Source: Kribbella catacumbae DSM 19601 (lineage in GTDB: Bacteria > Actinomycetota > Actinomycetes > Propionibacteriales > Kribbellaceae). From it: a stretch of DNA of 45,623 nucleotides. The notes under the pieces were generated by a model. The model was not told the origin of the DNA and made no database searches. It saw nothing but the letters and a program-made list of their open reading frames with translations. Below, in pieces: positions 25,271-33,334 of the stretch (the first letter of the stretch is position 1; every line of letters begins with the position of its first letter). The DNA is taken from positions 1 through 45,623 of the forward strand of contig NZ_AQUZ01000067.1 in the NCBI RefSeq assembly GCF_000372465.1, in the 5' to 3' direction. Position numbers and translations under genes: made by a program.

Positions 25271-25446
25271 CGTCAGTAGGCGGTGACGAGTTGCTTGTCG
25301 GCCCGGCTTCGCGTCGGACTGTGGCGCTCCGGCCGACCCGGCTGACCTGTCGTTGGGCGCCGGACTCGGTGTGACTCTGTGCACCGGGTAGGCATCTACT
25401 CGCGAGTAGGATGCTCAGCCGGTGCCCAAAGTGGGGTAGGGGGCAG
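25271..25446 (-). other. gap with a vestige resembling the MMPL gene 3' end
   Basis: A 176-bp gap without a gene. At 25273-25302 the leftward strand reads ADKQLVTAY then stop, nearly the same as the true end of the MMPL protein (ADKELVTVD then stop, at 25447-25476). At DNA level about 19 of 20 bases match. This looks like a small duplicated or left-behind gene tail directly beside repeat copy A. A short palindrome (25392-25414) also lies here. Confidence 0.4.
25392..25414. promoter_or_regulatory. palindrome CTACTCGCGAGTAG downstream of the MMPL gene
   Basis: A perfect 14-bp palindrome (25396-25409) extended by GCAT/ATGC arms with one bulged base. It begins about 30 bases after the leftward MMPL stop. 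It could be a short hairpin terminator, or an operator for the pirin unit. There is no T-tract. Confidence 0.45.
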
Positions 25447-27618
25447 TTAGTCGACCGTGACGAGTTCCTTGTCGGCGGGCTTTGGGGGGACGTGGAGGGA
25501 TTCGCCTTCGATGTCGACGTTGGGGGTGATGCGGTCCAGCCAGTTCGGGAAGGACCAGGCGCGGTCGCCGAGTAGGGAGAGGACGGCCGGTACGACGGAC
25601 ATCCGGACGACGAAGGCGTCGATCAGTACTCCGATCGTGAGCCCGAAGCCGATCGTCTTGATGATCGGGTCCTCGACCAGGATGAAGCCGGCGAACACCG
25701 CGGCCATGATCAGCGCGGCCGCCGTCACCACCCGGGCGCCGTGGCCGACGCCCTGGATCGTCGCCTCGGTGGCGTGCTTGCCGTGGACGAACTCCTCCCG
25801 GACCCGCGACACGATGAACACCTCGTAGTCCATCGCCAGCCCGAACAGGATGCCCATCATGATGATCGGCAGGAAGCTGACCAGCGGCCCTGGGGAGTCG
25901 ACGCCGAGCAGCGACGCGCCCCAGCCGTTCTGGAAGACGCCGACGGTGATGCCGAAGGTCGCGCCGATCGTCAGCAGGAACCCGAGCGTCGCCTTCAGCG
26001 GCACAAGAATCGACCGGAACGCCAGCAGCAACAGCAGGAACGACAACCCGATCACGACCAGCAGGTAGATCGGCAATGCGGCGGTCAGCTTGTTCGACAC
26101 ATCCACCCCGACCGCGGTGTTGCCGGTGATCGAGATCGACGCGTCGCCGGTCGCCAGCGGATGCACGGCGTCCCGCAGGTCCTTCACCAACTCGGCGGTC
26201 TCCTCGGTCGCCGGCCCGCTCTTCGGGATCACGCTGACCAGCCGGGTCGACCCATCAGCGCTGGCCGGACCAGGCTGCGCGGCAACAACATCCGCGAGGC
26301 CCTTGGTCTTGGCCATCACCTGCTCGACCAGTACGCCGGACGTCGCCGCGCTGTCGCTCTTCACCACAACCACCAGCGGGCCGTTCGACCCAGGACCGAA
26401 GGCCGCCGCGGACAAGTCGTAGGCGACGCGCTGATTGGTACCAGCCGCAGCCGAAGCGCCATCGGGCAACGCGAGCTGCATGTCCTTCGTCGGAATCGCC
26501 AGTACCCCGAGCCCAATGATGCCGATGGCAACAATCGGTACGCGGAAGCGCGTCACCAGCCGCGCCCACCGGAACCCGAAGCCCTCGGCCTCAGGCGTGA
26601 TAGCAGTCTTGCGGATCTTCCGCGGCAGCACCCGCCGGCCCATGAAGCCGAGCAACGCGGGCAGCAAGGTCAGAGCAACCAGTACTGCGGTCAACACCGT
26701 CGCCGCCGCCGCAAGCCCCATCGCCGTCAGGAACGGAACGCCGACCACACTCAACCCGGCCAGCGCGATCACCACGGTCGCACCCGCGAACGTCACAGCC
26801 GAACCAGCCGTCGCGGTAGCTCGAGCGATCGACTCCTCTTCATCCATCCCCGCAGCGAGTTGCGTGCGGTGCCGCGAGCTGATGAACAGCGAATAGTCGA
26901 TACCCACTGCGAGGCCCAGCATCAACGCCAGAATCGGCGCGCTCGACGACACATCCACGAACGAGGTGACGATGAACAGTCCAGCCATCCCGGCCAGTAC
27001 GCCGAGCAGCGCGGTCAGCAACGTCATCCCGGCCGCGACCAGCGACCCGAAGGTGACGACCAGGACGAGGGCCGCGATGGCGACGCCGATCGCCTCGGTC
27101 GACCCGATCTCCGGCGGTCCGCCGACGATCTGGCCACCCGGTACCACCTGCAGGTCGCCGGTGCTCAGCGACTTGAGGTGGTCGTAAGCCTCGGTGCTCT
27201 CCTTCGACAGTTCGTCGGCGGGCTTGTCGAACTGGACGCTGATCAGCCCGGTCGTACCGTCCGGGCTGATCGCCTTGCTGGCGAAGGGATCGATCGCGGC
27301 GACCACCTCGGGCACCTTGGCGACCTTCGCGACGGTCGCGCCGACGGCGGCCTTCACGCTGGGATCCATCAGCGTCTTGCCGTCGGGTGCCTTCACCACC
27401 ACCGACGCCGAGGCGCCGCTCGCGGCGGGCAGGTCCTTCTGCAGTGCGTCCAGCGCCCGCTGCGACTCGGTCCCGGGGATCGAGAAGGTGTTCGAGGTCT
27501 GGCCGCCGAGCGTCAGCGCGCCGACGCCGAGCAGGACCAGGACGAAGGTCCAGATCGCCGCGACGAGCCGCCGCCGCTGGTAGGAGAACCGGCCGAGCCG
27601 GTAGAGCAGATTGGCCAT
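25447..27618 (-). CDS. MMPL/RND-family membrane transporter
   Basis: A 723-residue proton-driven exporter of the MmpL/HAE3 type. It has a first helix at about residues 17-38, a periplasmic loop to about 180, and two bundles of helices. The family motifs GLAVGIDYSLFISSRHR and GLAMDYEVFIVSRVREEF mark the cytoplasmic ends of the proton-relay helices and carry the conserved Asp-Tyr pairs. The C-terminal tail is short and cytoplasmic. It is probably an exporter of lipids or hydrophobic drugs. It lies 84 bases downstream of the TetR gene on the same strand, so the two form an operon, the common design for self-regulated exporters. The 84-base spacer contains a 17-base direct repeat. The ribosome site is weak. 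Confidence 0.9.
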   Translation of the reverse strand: MANLLYRLGRFSYQRRRLVAAIWTFVLVLLGVGALTLGGQTSNTFSIPGTESQRALDALQKDLPAASGASASVVVKAPDGKTLMDPSVKAAVGATVAKVAKVPEVVAAIDPFASKAISPDGTTGLISVQFDKPADELSKESTEAYDHLKSLSTGDLQVVPGGQIVGGPPEIGSTEAIGVAIAALVLVVTFGSLVAAGMTLLTALLGVLAGMAGLFIVTSFVDVSSSAPILALMLGLAVGIDYSLFISSRHRTQLAAGMDEEESIARATATAGSAVTFAGATVVIALAGLSVVGVPFLTAMGLAAAATVLTAVLVALTLLPALLGFMGRRVLPRKIRKTAITPEAEGFGFRWARLVTRFRVPIVAIGIIGLGVLAIPTKDMQLALPDGASAAAGTNQRVAYDLSAAAFGPGSNGPLVVVVKSDSAATSGVLVEQVMAKTKGLADVVAAQPGPASADGSTRLVSVIPKSGPATEETAELVKDLRDAVHPLATGDASISITGNTAVGVDVSNKLTAALPIYLLVVIGLSFLLLLLAFRSILVPLKATLGFLLTIGATFGITVGVFQNGWGASLLGVDSPGPLVSFLPIIMMGILFGLAMDYEVFIVSRVREEFVHGKHATEATIQGVGHGARVVTAAALIMAAVFAGFILVEDPIIKTIGFGLTIGVLIDAFVVRMSVVPAVLSLLGDRAWSFPNWLDRITPNVDIEGESLHVPPKPADKELVTVD

Positions 27619-27643
27619 CAGAAAGCGTCCGTTCGCTGAAGCA

Positions 27644-27685
27644 GGCAGGCGGGCAGGGGAAGAGCAAGGGCAGGCGGGCAGGGGA
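27644..27685. repeat. 17-bp direct repeat in the TetR-MMPL intercistronic spacer
   Basis: The 17-mer GGCAGGCGGGCAGGGGA occurs at 27644-27660 and again at 27669-27685, offset by 25 bases. The spacer is purine-rich on the + strand, hence pyrimidine-rich in the mRNA. It may be slippage-derived, or an RNA-level signal just upstream of the MMPL start. Confidence 0.7.
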
Positions 27686-27702
27686 TCAAGCGGTACGCCG
27701 GA

Positions 27703-28254
27703 TCATGTGGGCGGCCGGAGCAACCGGCGCAGCGCCGTGTCGCAGAGAGCGCGCAGTTCGGTGTCGGTCTGTTCGCCCGGGTGCCGGCACTCACCGAGCA
27801 GCCCGCCGATGGCGAACCTGGCGATGGCGTTCTCGAGCGGGTCCGGGCTGCCGGCCAGGTGCGCCGTCAGTCGCATCCCGGCCGTGATCAGGTCGGTGAA
27901 CTCGGGCATCGCCTCGATCGACGGCAGCACGTCCTGCAGCACCTGGATCATGCCGCGGAACTTGACCGAGAGCTCGACGAACCGGCTGATGGCCAGCTCC
28001 TGAGCGGCGGCCGGGGAGAGTCCTTCGAGCTCGGCGAGCACTTCGTCCAGCGCGACCGCGGACGGCTCCAGGGCGGCGGACAAGACGGCGGCCTTGCCGT
28101 TGAAGTGGTAGAGCACGGTCGCCTTGGAGCAGCCGGCGGCGGTGGCGATGTCCTGCAACGAGGTGGCGTTGTACCCGTTGGTCGAGAACAACTCCATCGC
28201 CTGCTGGACGATCTCGCGCCGGGTCCGCTCGCGGACCGGAGTACTGGGAGCCAT
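27703..28254 (-). CDS. TetR family repressor of the MMPL exporter operon
   Basis: A 183-residue TetR-type regulator. The N-terminal HTH reads IVQQAMELFSTNGYNATSLQ, then DIATAAGCSKATVLYHFNGK. The C-terminal domain (residues 65-183) is the ligand and dimer domain. The start is ATG. Two copies of the TetR-class operator sequence ACCGATCGGT lie directly upstream, one inside the likely promoter. It is inferred to repress itself and the MMPL gene until an exported compound binds. The divergent folD start is only about 90 bp away, so it may affect folD too. Confidence 0.92.
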   Translation of the reverse strand: MAPSTPVRERTRREIVQQAMELFSTNGYNATSLQDIATAAGCSKATVLYHFNGKAAVLSAALEPSAVALDEVLAELEGLSPAAAQELAISRFVELSVKFRGMIQVLQDVLPSIEAMPEFTDLITAGMRLTAHLAGSPDPLENAIARFAIGGLLGECRHPGEQTDTELRALCDTALRRLLRPPT

Positions 28255-28257
28255 ATC

Positions 28258-28299
28258 TTGATAGTCCTGACCGATCGGTCAGTAGTCAACCGATCGGTC
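28258..28299. promoter_or_regulatory. double TetR operator over the TetR/folD divergent promoters
   Basis: Operator 1 is the perfect 16-bp palindrome CTGACCGATCGGTCAG at 28267-28282. Operator 2 shares CCGATCGGTCAG from 28290, 19 bp away. On the leftward strand a -35 element TTGACT (28289-28284) is spaced 17 bases from a weak -10 (GACTAT, 28266-28261), with operator 1 between them. That would put the start of transcription at or next to the TetR ATG (28254), meaning a leaderless mRNA. The promoter for folD must overlap or adjoin the same sites. Confidence 0.82.
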
Positions 28300-28342
28300 A
28301 GGATTGTGCTGCACCTCACCCTGCCTGGCAGACTCCGGTGTT

Positions 28343-29209
28343 GTGACGGCGGAGATTCTGGACGGAAAAGCGACCGCGGCGGCCATCAAGGCCGAGCTCG
28401 CGGTCCGGGTGGCGAAACTGGCCGAGCAGGGCGTCGTGCCCGGGCTAGGCACGATCCTGGTCGGCGACGATCCGGGCAGCCGGGCCTATGTGGCCGGCAA
28501 GCACCGCGACTGCGCGGCGGTCGGGATCTCCTCGATCCAGGTCGAGCTGCCGGACACCGCGACCCAGGACGAGATCGAGGCGTTGGTCATCGAGCTGAAC
28601 GAGAACCCGGAGTGCACCGGCTTCATCGTCCAGCTCCCGCTGCCCAAGCACGTCGACACCAACGAGATCCTCGGCCTGATCGACCCGGTCAAGGATGCCG
28701 ACGGGCTGCACCCGATGAGTCTCGGCAAGCTCGTCCTCGGCCAGGACGGCCCGCTGCCGTGCACCCCCAAGGGCTGCGTCGAGATCCTCCGCCGGTACGA
28801 CGTACCGATCGCCGGCGCACATGTGGTCGTCGTCGGGCGGGGCGTCACCGCGGGGCGCCCGATGGGGCTGCTCTTCACCCGGCGGTCCGAGAACGCGACC
28901 GTGACCCAGTGTCACACCGGTACCAAGGATCTGGCCGCAGTCGTGAAGACCGGTGACATCGTCATCGCCGCGGCGGGCTCGGGCGGGCTGATCACCGCCG
29001 ACATGGTCAAGCCGGGCGCGGTCCTGCTGGACGTCGGCACCAGCCGCAACGCGGAGGGCAAGATCGTCGGCGATGTCGACGACGCCGCCCGCGAAGTGGC
29101 GAGCTGGATCGCGCCGATGCCGGGCGGGATCGGGCCGATGACGCGCGCGATGCTGCTCACCAACGTGGTCGAGGCGGCCGAGGCGGCTCAGTCGGTCGCG
29201 GCCGGCTGA
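28343..29209 (+). CDS. folD: bifunctional methylenetetrahydrofolate dehydrogenase / cyclohydrolase
   Basis: A 288-residue enzyme that makes 10-formyl-THF from methylene-THF with NADP. The catalytic YVAGKHRDC motif (Tyr and Lys) is near residue 50; GFIVQLPLPKHVD and PCTPKGCVEIL follow. The Rossmann segment is VVVGRGVTAGRPMG, and the signature PMPGGIGPMTRAMLLTN closes the protein. I use the GTG at 28343; an in-frame start at 28304 lies inside the operator region and adds unrelated residues. It overlaps DUF3017 by one base. Its product feeds the purN and purH reactions encoded 10 kb away. Confidence 0.96.
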   Translation: MTAEILDGKATAAAIKAELAVRVAKLAEQGVVPGLGTILVGDDPGSRAYVAGKHRDCAAVGISSIQVELPDTATQDEIEALVIELNENPECTGFIVQLPLPKHVDTNEILGLIDPVKDADGLHPMSLGKLVLGQDGPLPCTPKGCVEILRRYDVPIAGAHVVVVGRGVTAGRPMGLLFTRRSENATVTQCHTGTKDLAAVVKTGDIVIAAAGSGGLITADMVKPGAVLLDVGTSRNAEGKIVGDVDDAAREVASWIAPMPGGIGPMTRAMLLTNVVEAAEAAQSVAAG

Positions 29210-29478
29210 TGGCGGGCGAGGCCGAGCGGCGCAGTGAGTGGCCGCTGGCGCTGTCCGGGCTGGTGGCGATCGCCGGCCTGGTCACCCTCACCTTTTACGA
29301 CTGGCGCAACGGCGTCCTGATCTTCGCCGGCGGGGTCCTGCTCGCGGCGCTGCTGCGGCTCAGCCTCAGCGACAACGCGGCCGGTCTGCTCCGGGTCCGC
29401 GGCCGGATGTTCGACACCTTCCTGCTGGCCGGCGTCGGCGCCGCCATCGGCCTGCTCGGGTTGATCGTCCCGAACTGA
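29209..29478 (+). CDS. DUF3017 family small membrane protein
   Basis: An 89-residue protein with three hydrophobic segments (about residues 13-27, 33-48 and 67-86), so three membrane helices. It matches the DUF3017 family, which directly follows folD in many actinobacteria. Its ATG overlaps the folD stop (TGATG), so the genes are translationally coupled. Function unknown. Repeat copy B starts 32 bases after its stop. Confidence 0.85.
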   Translation: MAGEAERRSEWPLALSGLVAIAGLVTLTFYDWRNGVLIFAGGVLLAALLRLSLSDNAAGLLRVRGRMFDTFLLAGVGAAIGLLGLIVPN

Positions 29479-29509
29479 CCTCAATCGCCCAGGCAGGGTC
29501 TCTCATTGT

Positions 29510-29614
29510 CTCGCCCATCAGCGGTGGGTTCGAACCCCTAACGGCGGCCGTGAACAAGGTGCACCCTGTTCAAGGTCACCAGAAGGTGTTCAAGCCCACC
29601 ACTGGTGGGCTCGG
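29510..29614 (+). repeat. 105-bp three-palindrome repeated element, copy B
   Basis: The inverted copy of the element at 25166-25270. The best-kept palindrome, AGCCCACCA-C-TGGTGGGCT, is at 29593-29611. The central hairpin (TGAACAAGG-TGCA-CCCTGTTCA, 29551-29572) has one mismatch. The third (GCCCATCA...CGGTGGGT, 29513-29529) is worn, with some G-T pairs. The alignment is ungapped, about 74% identity. Relative to the gene upstream of it (DUF3017), it has the same orientation as copy A has relative to the MMPL gene. Confidence 0.85.
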
Positions 29615-29847
29615 CCGCCGGGCACATCGGCACCACGGCGGAGCTGACCGTACTGCGCGCCTTCGGCGTTCGGGGCTGATCGCTCGAAGTCAAGAGGTCG
29701 GGCGTCATTTGCATTTACGTGCGAATAACGCCCGGACATGCAACCTGCGCCGCAGTTGTGCGTCTCACTCTATGTGGCGTCCCGATTCCGTCCTGTGAGG
29801 TCGCGGGATGCCACCTGTTGAGGACAACCGATTGGGAGGGACTCATC
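29615..29847 (+). promoter_or_regulatory. upstream region of the first subtilase gene
   Basis: A 233-bp region without a gene. An AT-richer patch at 29706-29730 (CATTTGCATTTACGTGCGAAT) is the likeliest promoter zone, with CATTT repeated. The last 35 bases (TTGAGGACA ... TTGGGAGGGACTCATC before GTG) resemble the leader of the second subtilase, showing that the duplication included the ribosome-binding region. Confidence 0.45.
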
Positions 29848-32800
29848 GTGGGATCCAGAATCAGATCGAGACGGCTGGGGTTGACCGCAGTCGCTTCGCT
29901 CGCCGTGCTGAGCTTGGGCGTCACCGCCGTTGGGCAGGCACAGGCAACCAGACCGGGACAGGCCGGCGACAGCACTGCCAAGACAAGCAAGACCTCTGCG
30001 CGGGACAAGATCGTCACCCTCGTCACCGGCGACCGGATCATCTTGCGGGGCGGTGACCCGGCCAAGGCCTCGATCCAGCCAGGACCCGGCCGCGACAAGG
30101 TGTCGTTCCGCGCGCACCGGCAGAACGGCCAGTTGCTGGTCATTCCGTCCGATGTCAGTGCGGCGATCACAGCCGGCAAGCTCGACCGCCGCCTGTTCGA
30201 TGTCACCGCGCTGATCAAGGCCGGGTACGACGACAGCGCGAGCAAGGTCATCCCGGTCGTCGTCACCTACCAGGGCAAGGCGAAACGGTCGGCTCCCGCC
30301 GGCGCGACCGTCAGCCGGAACCTGCCGGTGATCAACGGCGCCGCGCTCAAGGTGGAGAAGAAGCACGCGGTGGCCTTCCTGACGGCCGCCCGGTCGGCCC
30401 GGTCCGCGACCGGGATCGACAAGATCTGGCTGGACGGCAAGCGGCAGCTCTCGCTCGACCAGTCCGTCCCGCAGATCGGCGCACCGGCGGCCTGGCAGGC
30501 GGGCTTCACCGGCAAGGGCGTGTCGGTCGCGGTCCTCGACACCGGGATCGACGCCACCCATCCCGACCTGGCCAGTCAGGTCGCGGGCGCGAAGAACTTC
30601 ACCACGGATCCCGCGGGCGACCAGGTCGGCCACGGGACCCACGTCGCCTCGACCATCGCCGGTACGGCGGCCGCGTCGGCCGGCAAGTACAAGGGCGTCG
30701 CGCCCGACGCGAAGCTCTATGACGGCAAGGTCTGCGAGCAGGGCGGCTGCACCGAGTCCGCGATCCTGGGCGGGATGGAATGGGCCGCCACCGAGGTCAA
30801 GGCGAAGGTCGTCAACATCAGCCTCGGCGGACAGGACAGCCCGGAGCTCGACCCGCTCGAGGAAGCCGTGAACCGGCTGACGGCCCAGACCGGCACGCTG
30901 TTCGTGATCGCGGCCGGCAACAGCGGTCCGGACGCCGGCACGGTCGACTCGCCCGGCAGCGCGGACGCCGCGCTCACTGTCGGCGCTGTGGACAAGGAGA
31001 ACCAGCTGGCCTTCTTCTCCAGCCGTGGACCGCGGACCGGTGACGGCGCGCTCAAGCCCGACGTCACCGCGCCGGGCGTCGGCATCGTCGCCGCCAAGTC
31101 AAAGGACGGCGTGATCGGCGAGCCGGTCGGCGACAAGTACCTGCGCCTGTCCGGTACGTCGATGGCCACCCCGCACACCGTCGGAGCGGCCGCGATCCTG
31201 GCCCAGCAACACCCGGGCTGGAAGGCGACCGAACTCAAGGGCGCGCTGATGGCGTCAGCCAAGGCAGCCGATGGCCAGACCTCGTACGAGCAGGGCGCGG
31301 GCCGGATCGACGTCGCGAAGGCGATCACCCAGTCCGTCATCGCCGAGCCGGGCGGCGTCTCGTTCGGTACGGCGCTGTGGCCGCACACCGACGACACCCC
31401 GGTGACCAAGACCGTCACCTATCGCAACCTCGGCGACCAGCCCGTCACGCTCGCTCTCGCGGCGACGCTGACGGATTCGGCCGGAGCCCCGGCGCCGGCC
31501 GATTCGCTCAAGCTGAGCGCGACGTCGGTGACCGTGCCGGCCGGTGGCACCGCGAGCGTCCGGGCCACCTCGAACACCAAGCACAACGGCCCGGACGGCA
31601 TCTACTCCGGCCGGATCACCGCGACCGCAGGGGGCACGTCCGTCGTCGCCCCGGTCGGACTGAACAAGGAGGTCGAGAGCTACACGCTGACGGTCGATCA
31701 GCTCGGCCTGGACGGCAAGCCGATGCCGGAAGGCGGCACGCTGGTGTGGGGCGTCACCCAGCGCTGGTTCAACTTCTACTCCGACCCGAGCGGCACGGTG
31801 AAGGTTCGGCTGCCCAAGGGTGAGTACCTGTTGCAGGGTGATCAGTTCGTGCAGCGGCCCGGCACGGAAATCTACGACACCTACATGATGGTCCAGCCAC
31901 TGCTGGAGCTGAAGAGTGACCAGAAGGTGGTGATGGACGCCCGGACCACGAAGCCGGTGACCACCACGATCCCGAACAAGGACGGCAAACCGATCCTGGC
32001 CGACCTCGGTTACGACCGGACCAACGCGGATCAGAACGGCGGTCTGAGCTCGACCATGCTGACCTTCGACTTCGAGGGCATGAACGCCGCACAGCTGGGC
32101 GGGCCGGCCCCGGCCGGTCAGATGATGGGGCACCTGATCTCGGACTGGGGCCTGCAGGGTGCCGACGGGAGGTTCACCAACACGCCGTTCCTCTACGGGC
32201 TGGTGAACCTGAAGCCGGACGGGTTCTTCACCGGCTTCCACCGCGCTGTCCAAGCCAGGGAACTGGCCACCGTGACGCAGCGGGTCAACGCCACCGGCGA
32301 TCGGCGTGCCGAGCGGATCGTCATGCCGAGCGCACCCGGTCTCGGCGGTGCCTGGACGCCGATCCTGAACTACAACCTGCCGGCCAAGACCACTCTGCTG
32401 GTCGATGCAGGCCCGGTCGGCTGGCAGACCGACCTCAGCGAGGTCATTCCGGATCCCGATCCGGAGATCCCGTGGCCGGTCACCATGACCCGCGTGTCGG
32501 GGCCGGAGACGAGGTACAAGGCAGGCAAGGCCTATCAGGAGCGCTACAACGCTGCCACCTTCGCCCCGACGCCGCTGTACACGACTCGCAACGGCAACAC
32601 GCTCGAGCTCGGCATCTTCTCGACCACCGATGCCGATGGCAACAGCGGGGCGACTCTCGCGGACAGCCAGGGCAGCAAGCTCTACCGGGACGGGAAGCTG
32701 GTCGGAGAGTCCGAGTGGTTCGGCGACCTGCTGGTCGAGGACCTGCCGGCGGAGAAGGGGTCGTACAAGTTCATCAGCTCGCTGGACAGGTCGTCGCTGA

Positions 32801-33186
32801 CGAAGTTCTCGAGCAAGATCGACCTGACCTTCACGTTCAGCTCGGCCCAGACGGGTTCCGAGGGACCGATCCCCTTGAGGACGGTGGGCTACCAGCCAGC
32901 CGTGGACAGCCGGAACACGGTGAAGCGATCTCCGGTGACCGTGCTGCCGATCACCCTGGCGGCCCAGCCGGATGCGGCGCTGCCGGCCGTGAAGAAGCTG
33001 GAACTGCAGGTGTCCGGTGATGACGGCAAGACCTGGAAGCCCGCGTCCGTCGTACGGGCCGGGGCTGGGTACAAGGCGATCTTCGCGACGCCGGCGGGCG
33101 GCGCGATCTCGCTGAAGGCACACCTGGTCGACGCGGTCGGCAACACGACCGATCAGACCGTCATCGGGGCCTACCTGCTCCGCTGA
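29848..33186 (+). CDS. secreted S8 subtilisin-like protease, tandem copy 1
   Basis: A 1112-residue exported subtilase. The signal peptide (about 1-32) begins RSRRLGL, a twin-Arg pattern possibly Tat-directed. A prodomain-like region with VTLVTGDRI follows. The catalytic domain has Asp231 (LDTGID), His262 (GHGTHVAS), Asn358 (AAGNSGP) and Ser438 (SGTSMATPH). A further 670 residues are beta-rich, with an Fn-type segment VTVPAGGTASVRATSNT and a C-terminal VSGDDGKTWKPAS, then DAVGNTTDQTVIGAYLLR. It resembles large Streptomyces subtilases such as SAM-P45 (~1100 aa). I start it at the GTG at 29848, where GGGAGGG is seven bases upstream; 43 in-frame residues before it are not signal-like. A pair of Cys in KVCEQGGC may form a disulfide. 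A terminator at 33199 separates it from copy 2. Confidence 0.95.
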   Translation: MGSRIRSRRLGLTAVASLAVLSLGVTAVGQAQATRPGQAGDSTAKTSKTSARDKIVTLVTGDRIILRGGDPAKASIQPGPGRDKVSFRAHRQNGQLLVIPSDVSAAITAGKLDRRLFDVTALIKAGYDDSASKVIPVVVTYQGKAKRSAPAGATVSRNLPVINGAALKVEKKHAVAFLTAARSARSATGIDKIWLDGKRQLSLDQSVPQIGAPAAWQAGFTGKGVSVAVLDTGIDATHPDLASQVAGAKNFTTDPAGDQVGHGTHVASTIAGTAAASAGKYKGVAPDAKLYDGKVCEQGGCTESAILGGMEWAATEVKAKVVNISLGGQDSPELDPLEEAVNRLTAQTGTLFVIAAGNSGPDAGTVDSPGSADAALTVGAVDKENQLAFFSSRGPRTGDGALKPDVTAPGVGIVAAKSKDGVIGEPVGDKYLRLSGTSMATPHTVGAAAILAQQHPGWKATELKGALMASAKAADGQTSYEQGAGRIDVAKAITQSVIAEPGGVSFGTALWPHTDDTPVTKTVTYRNLGDQPVTLALAATLTDSAGAPAPADSLKLSATSVTVPAGGTASVRATSNTKHNGPDGIYSGRITATAGGTSVVAPVGLNKEVESYTLTVDQLGLDGKPMPEGGTLVWGVTQRWFNFYSDPSGTVKVRLPKGEYLLQGDQFVQRPGTEIYDTYMMVQPLLELKSDQKVVMDARTTKPVTTTIPNKDGKPILADLGYDRTNADQNGGLSSTMLTFDFEGMNAAQLGGPAPAGQMMGHLISDWGLQGADGRFTNTPFLYGLVNLKPDGFFTGFHRAVQARELATVTQRVNATGDRRAERIVMPSAPGLGGAWTPILNYNLPAKTTLLVDAGPVGWQTDLSEVIPDPDPEIPWPVTMTRVSGPETRYKAGKAYQERYNAATFAPTPLYTTRNGNTLELGIFSTTDADGNSGATLADSQGSKLYRDGKLVGESEWFGDLLVEDLPAEKGSYKFISSLDRSSLTKFSSKIDLTFTFSSAQTGSEGPIPLRTVGYQPAVDSRNTVKRSPVTVLPITLAAQPDAALPAVKKLELQVSGDDGKTWKPASVVRAGAGYKAIFATPAGGAISLKAHLVDAVGNTTDQTVIGAYLLR

Positions 33187-33198
33187 TCAACTGAACGC

Positions 33199-33235
33199 CG
33201 CGACAGGTTCCGGGGTTTTCCCGGAACCTGTCGTG
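33199..33235 (+). terminator. terminator between subtilase copies 1 and 2
   Basis: A perfect 14-bp stem (CGACAGGTTCCGGG with its complement) around GTTTT, with further weak pairs outside. It lies 13 bases after the copy 1 stop. Copy 1 is therefore its own transcript. Confidence 0.9.
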
Positions 33236-33334
33236 CGTTCCGGACACTAAAGGGCCGTGCAACCCCGACGGCGCGTCACTCCGTCTTTGGGCTACGTAGT
33301 GAGGACATTTCCGCAAACTGGGGAGGAGCCCCTC

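Noticed and set aside
7034..27639. The 16-mer AGCGTCCGTTCGCTGA at both 7034-7049 and 27624-27639
   Set aside because: One exact 16-mer pair in 45 kb of GC-rich DNA can arise by chance; the contexts differ (after a permease stop versus before the MMPL start).
29521..29545. GGTGGGTTCGAACCCC looks like a tRNA T-arm
   Set aside because: No matching acceptor, D-arm or anticodon arm lies upstream, and the stretch is part of repeat copy B, where the same position in copy A is a plain palindrome.
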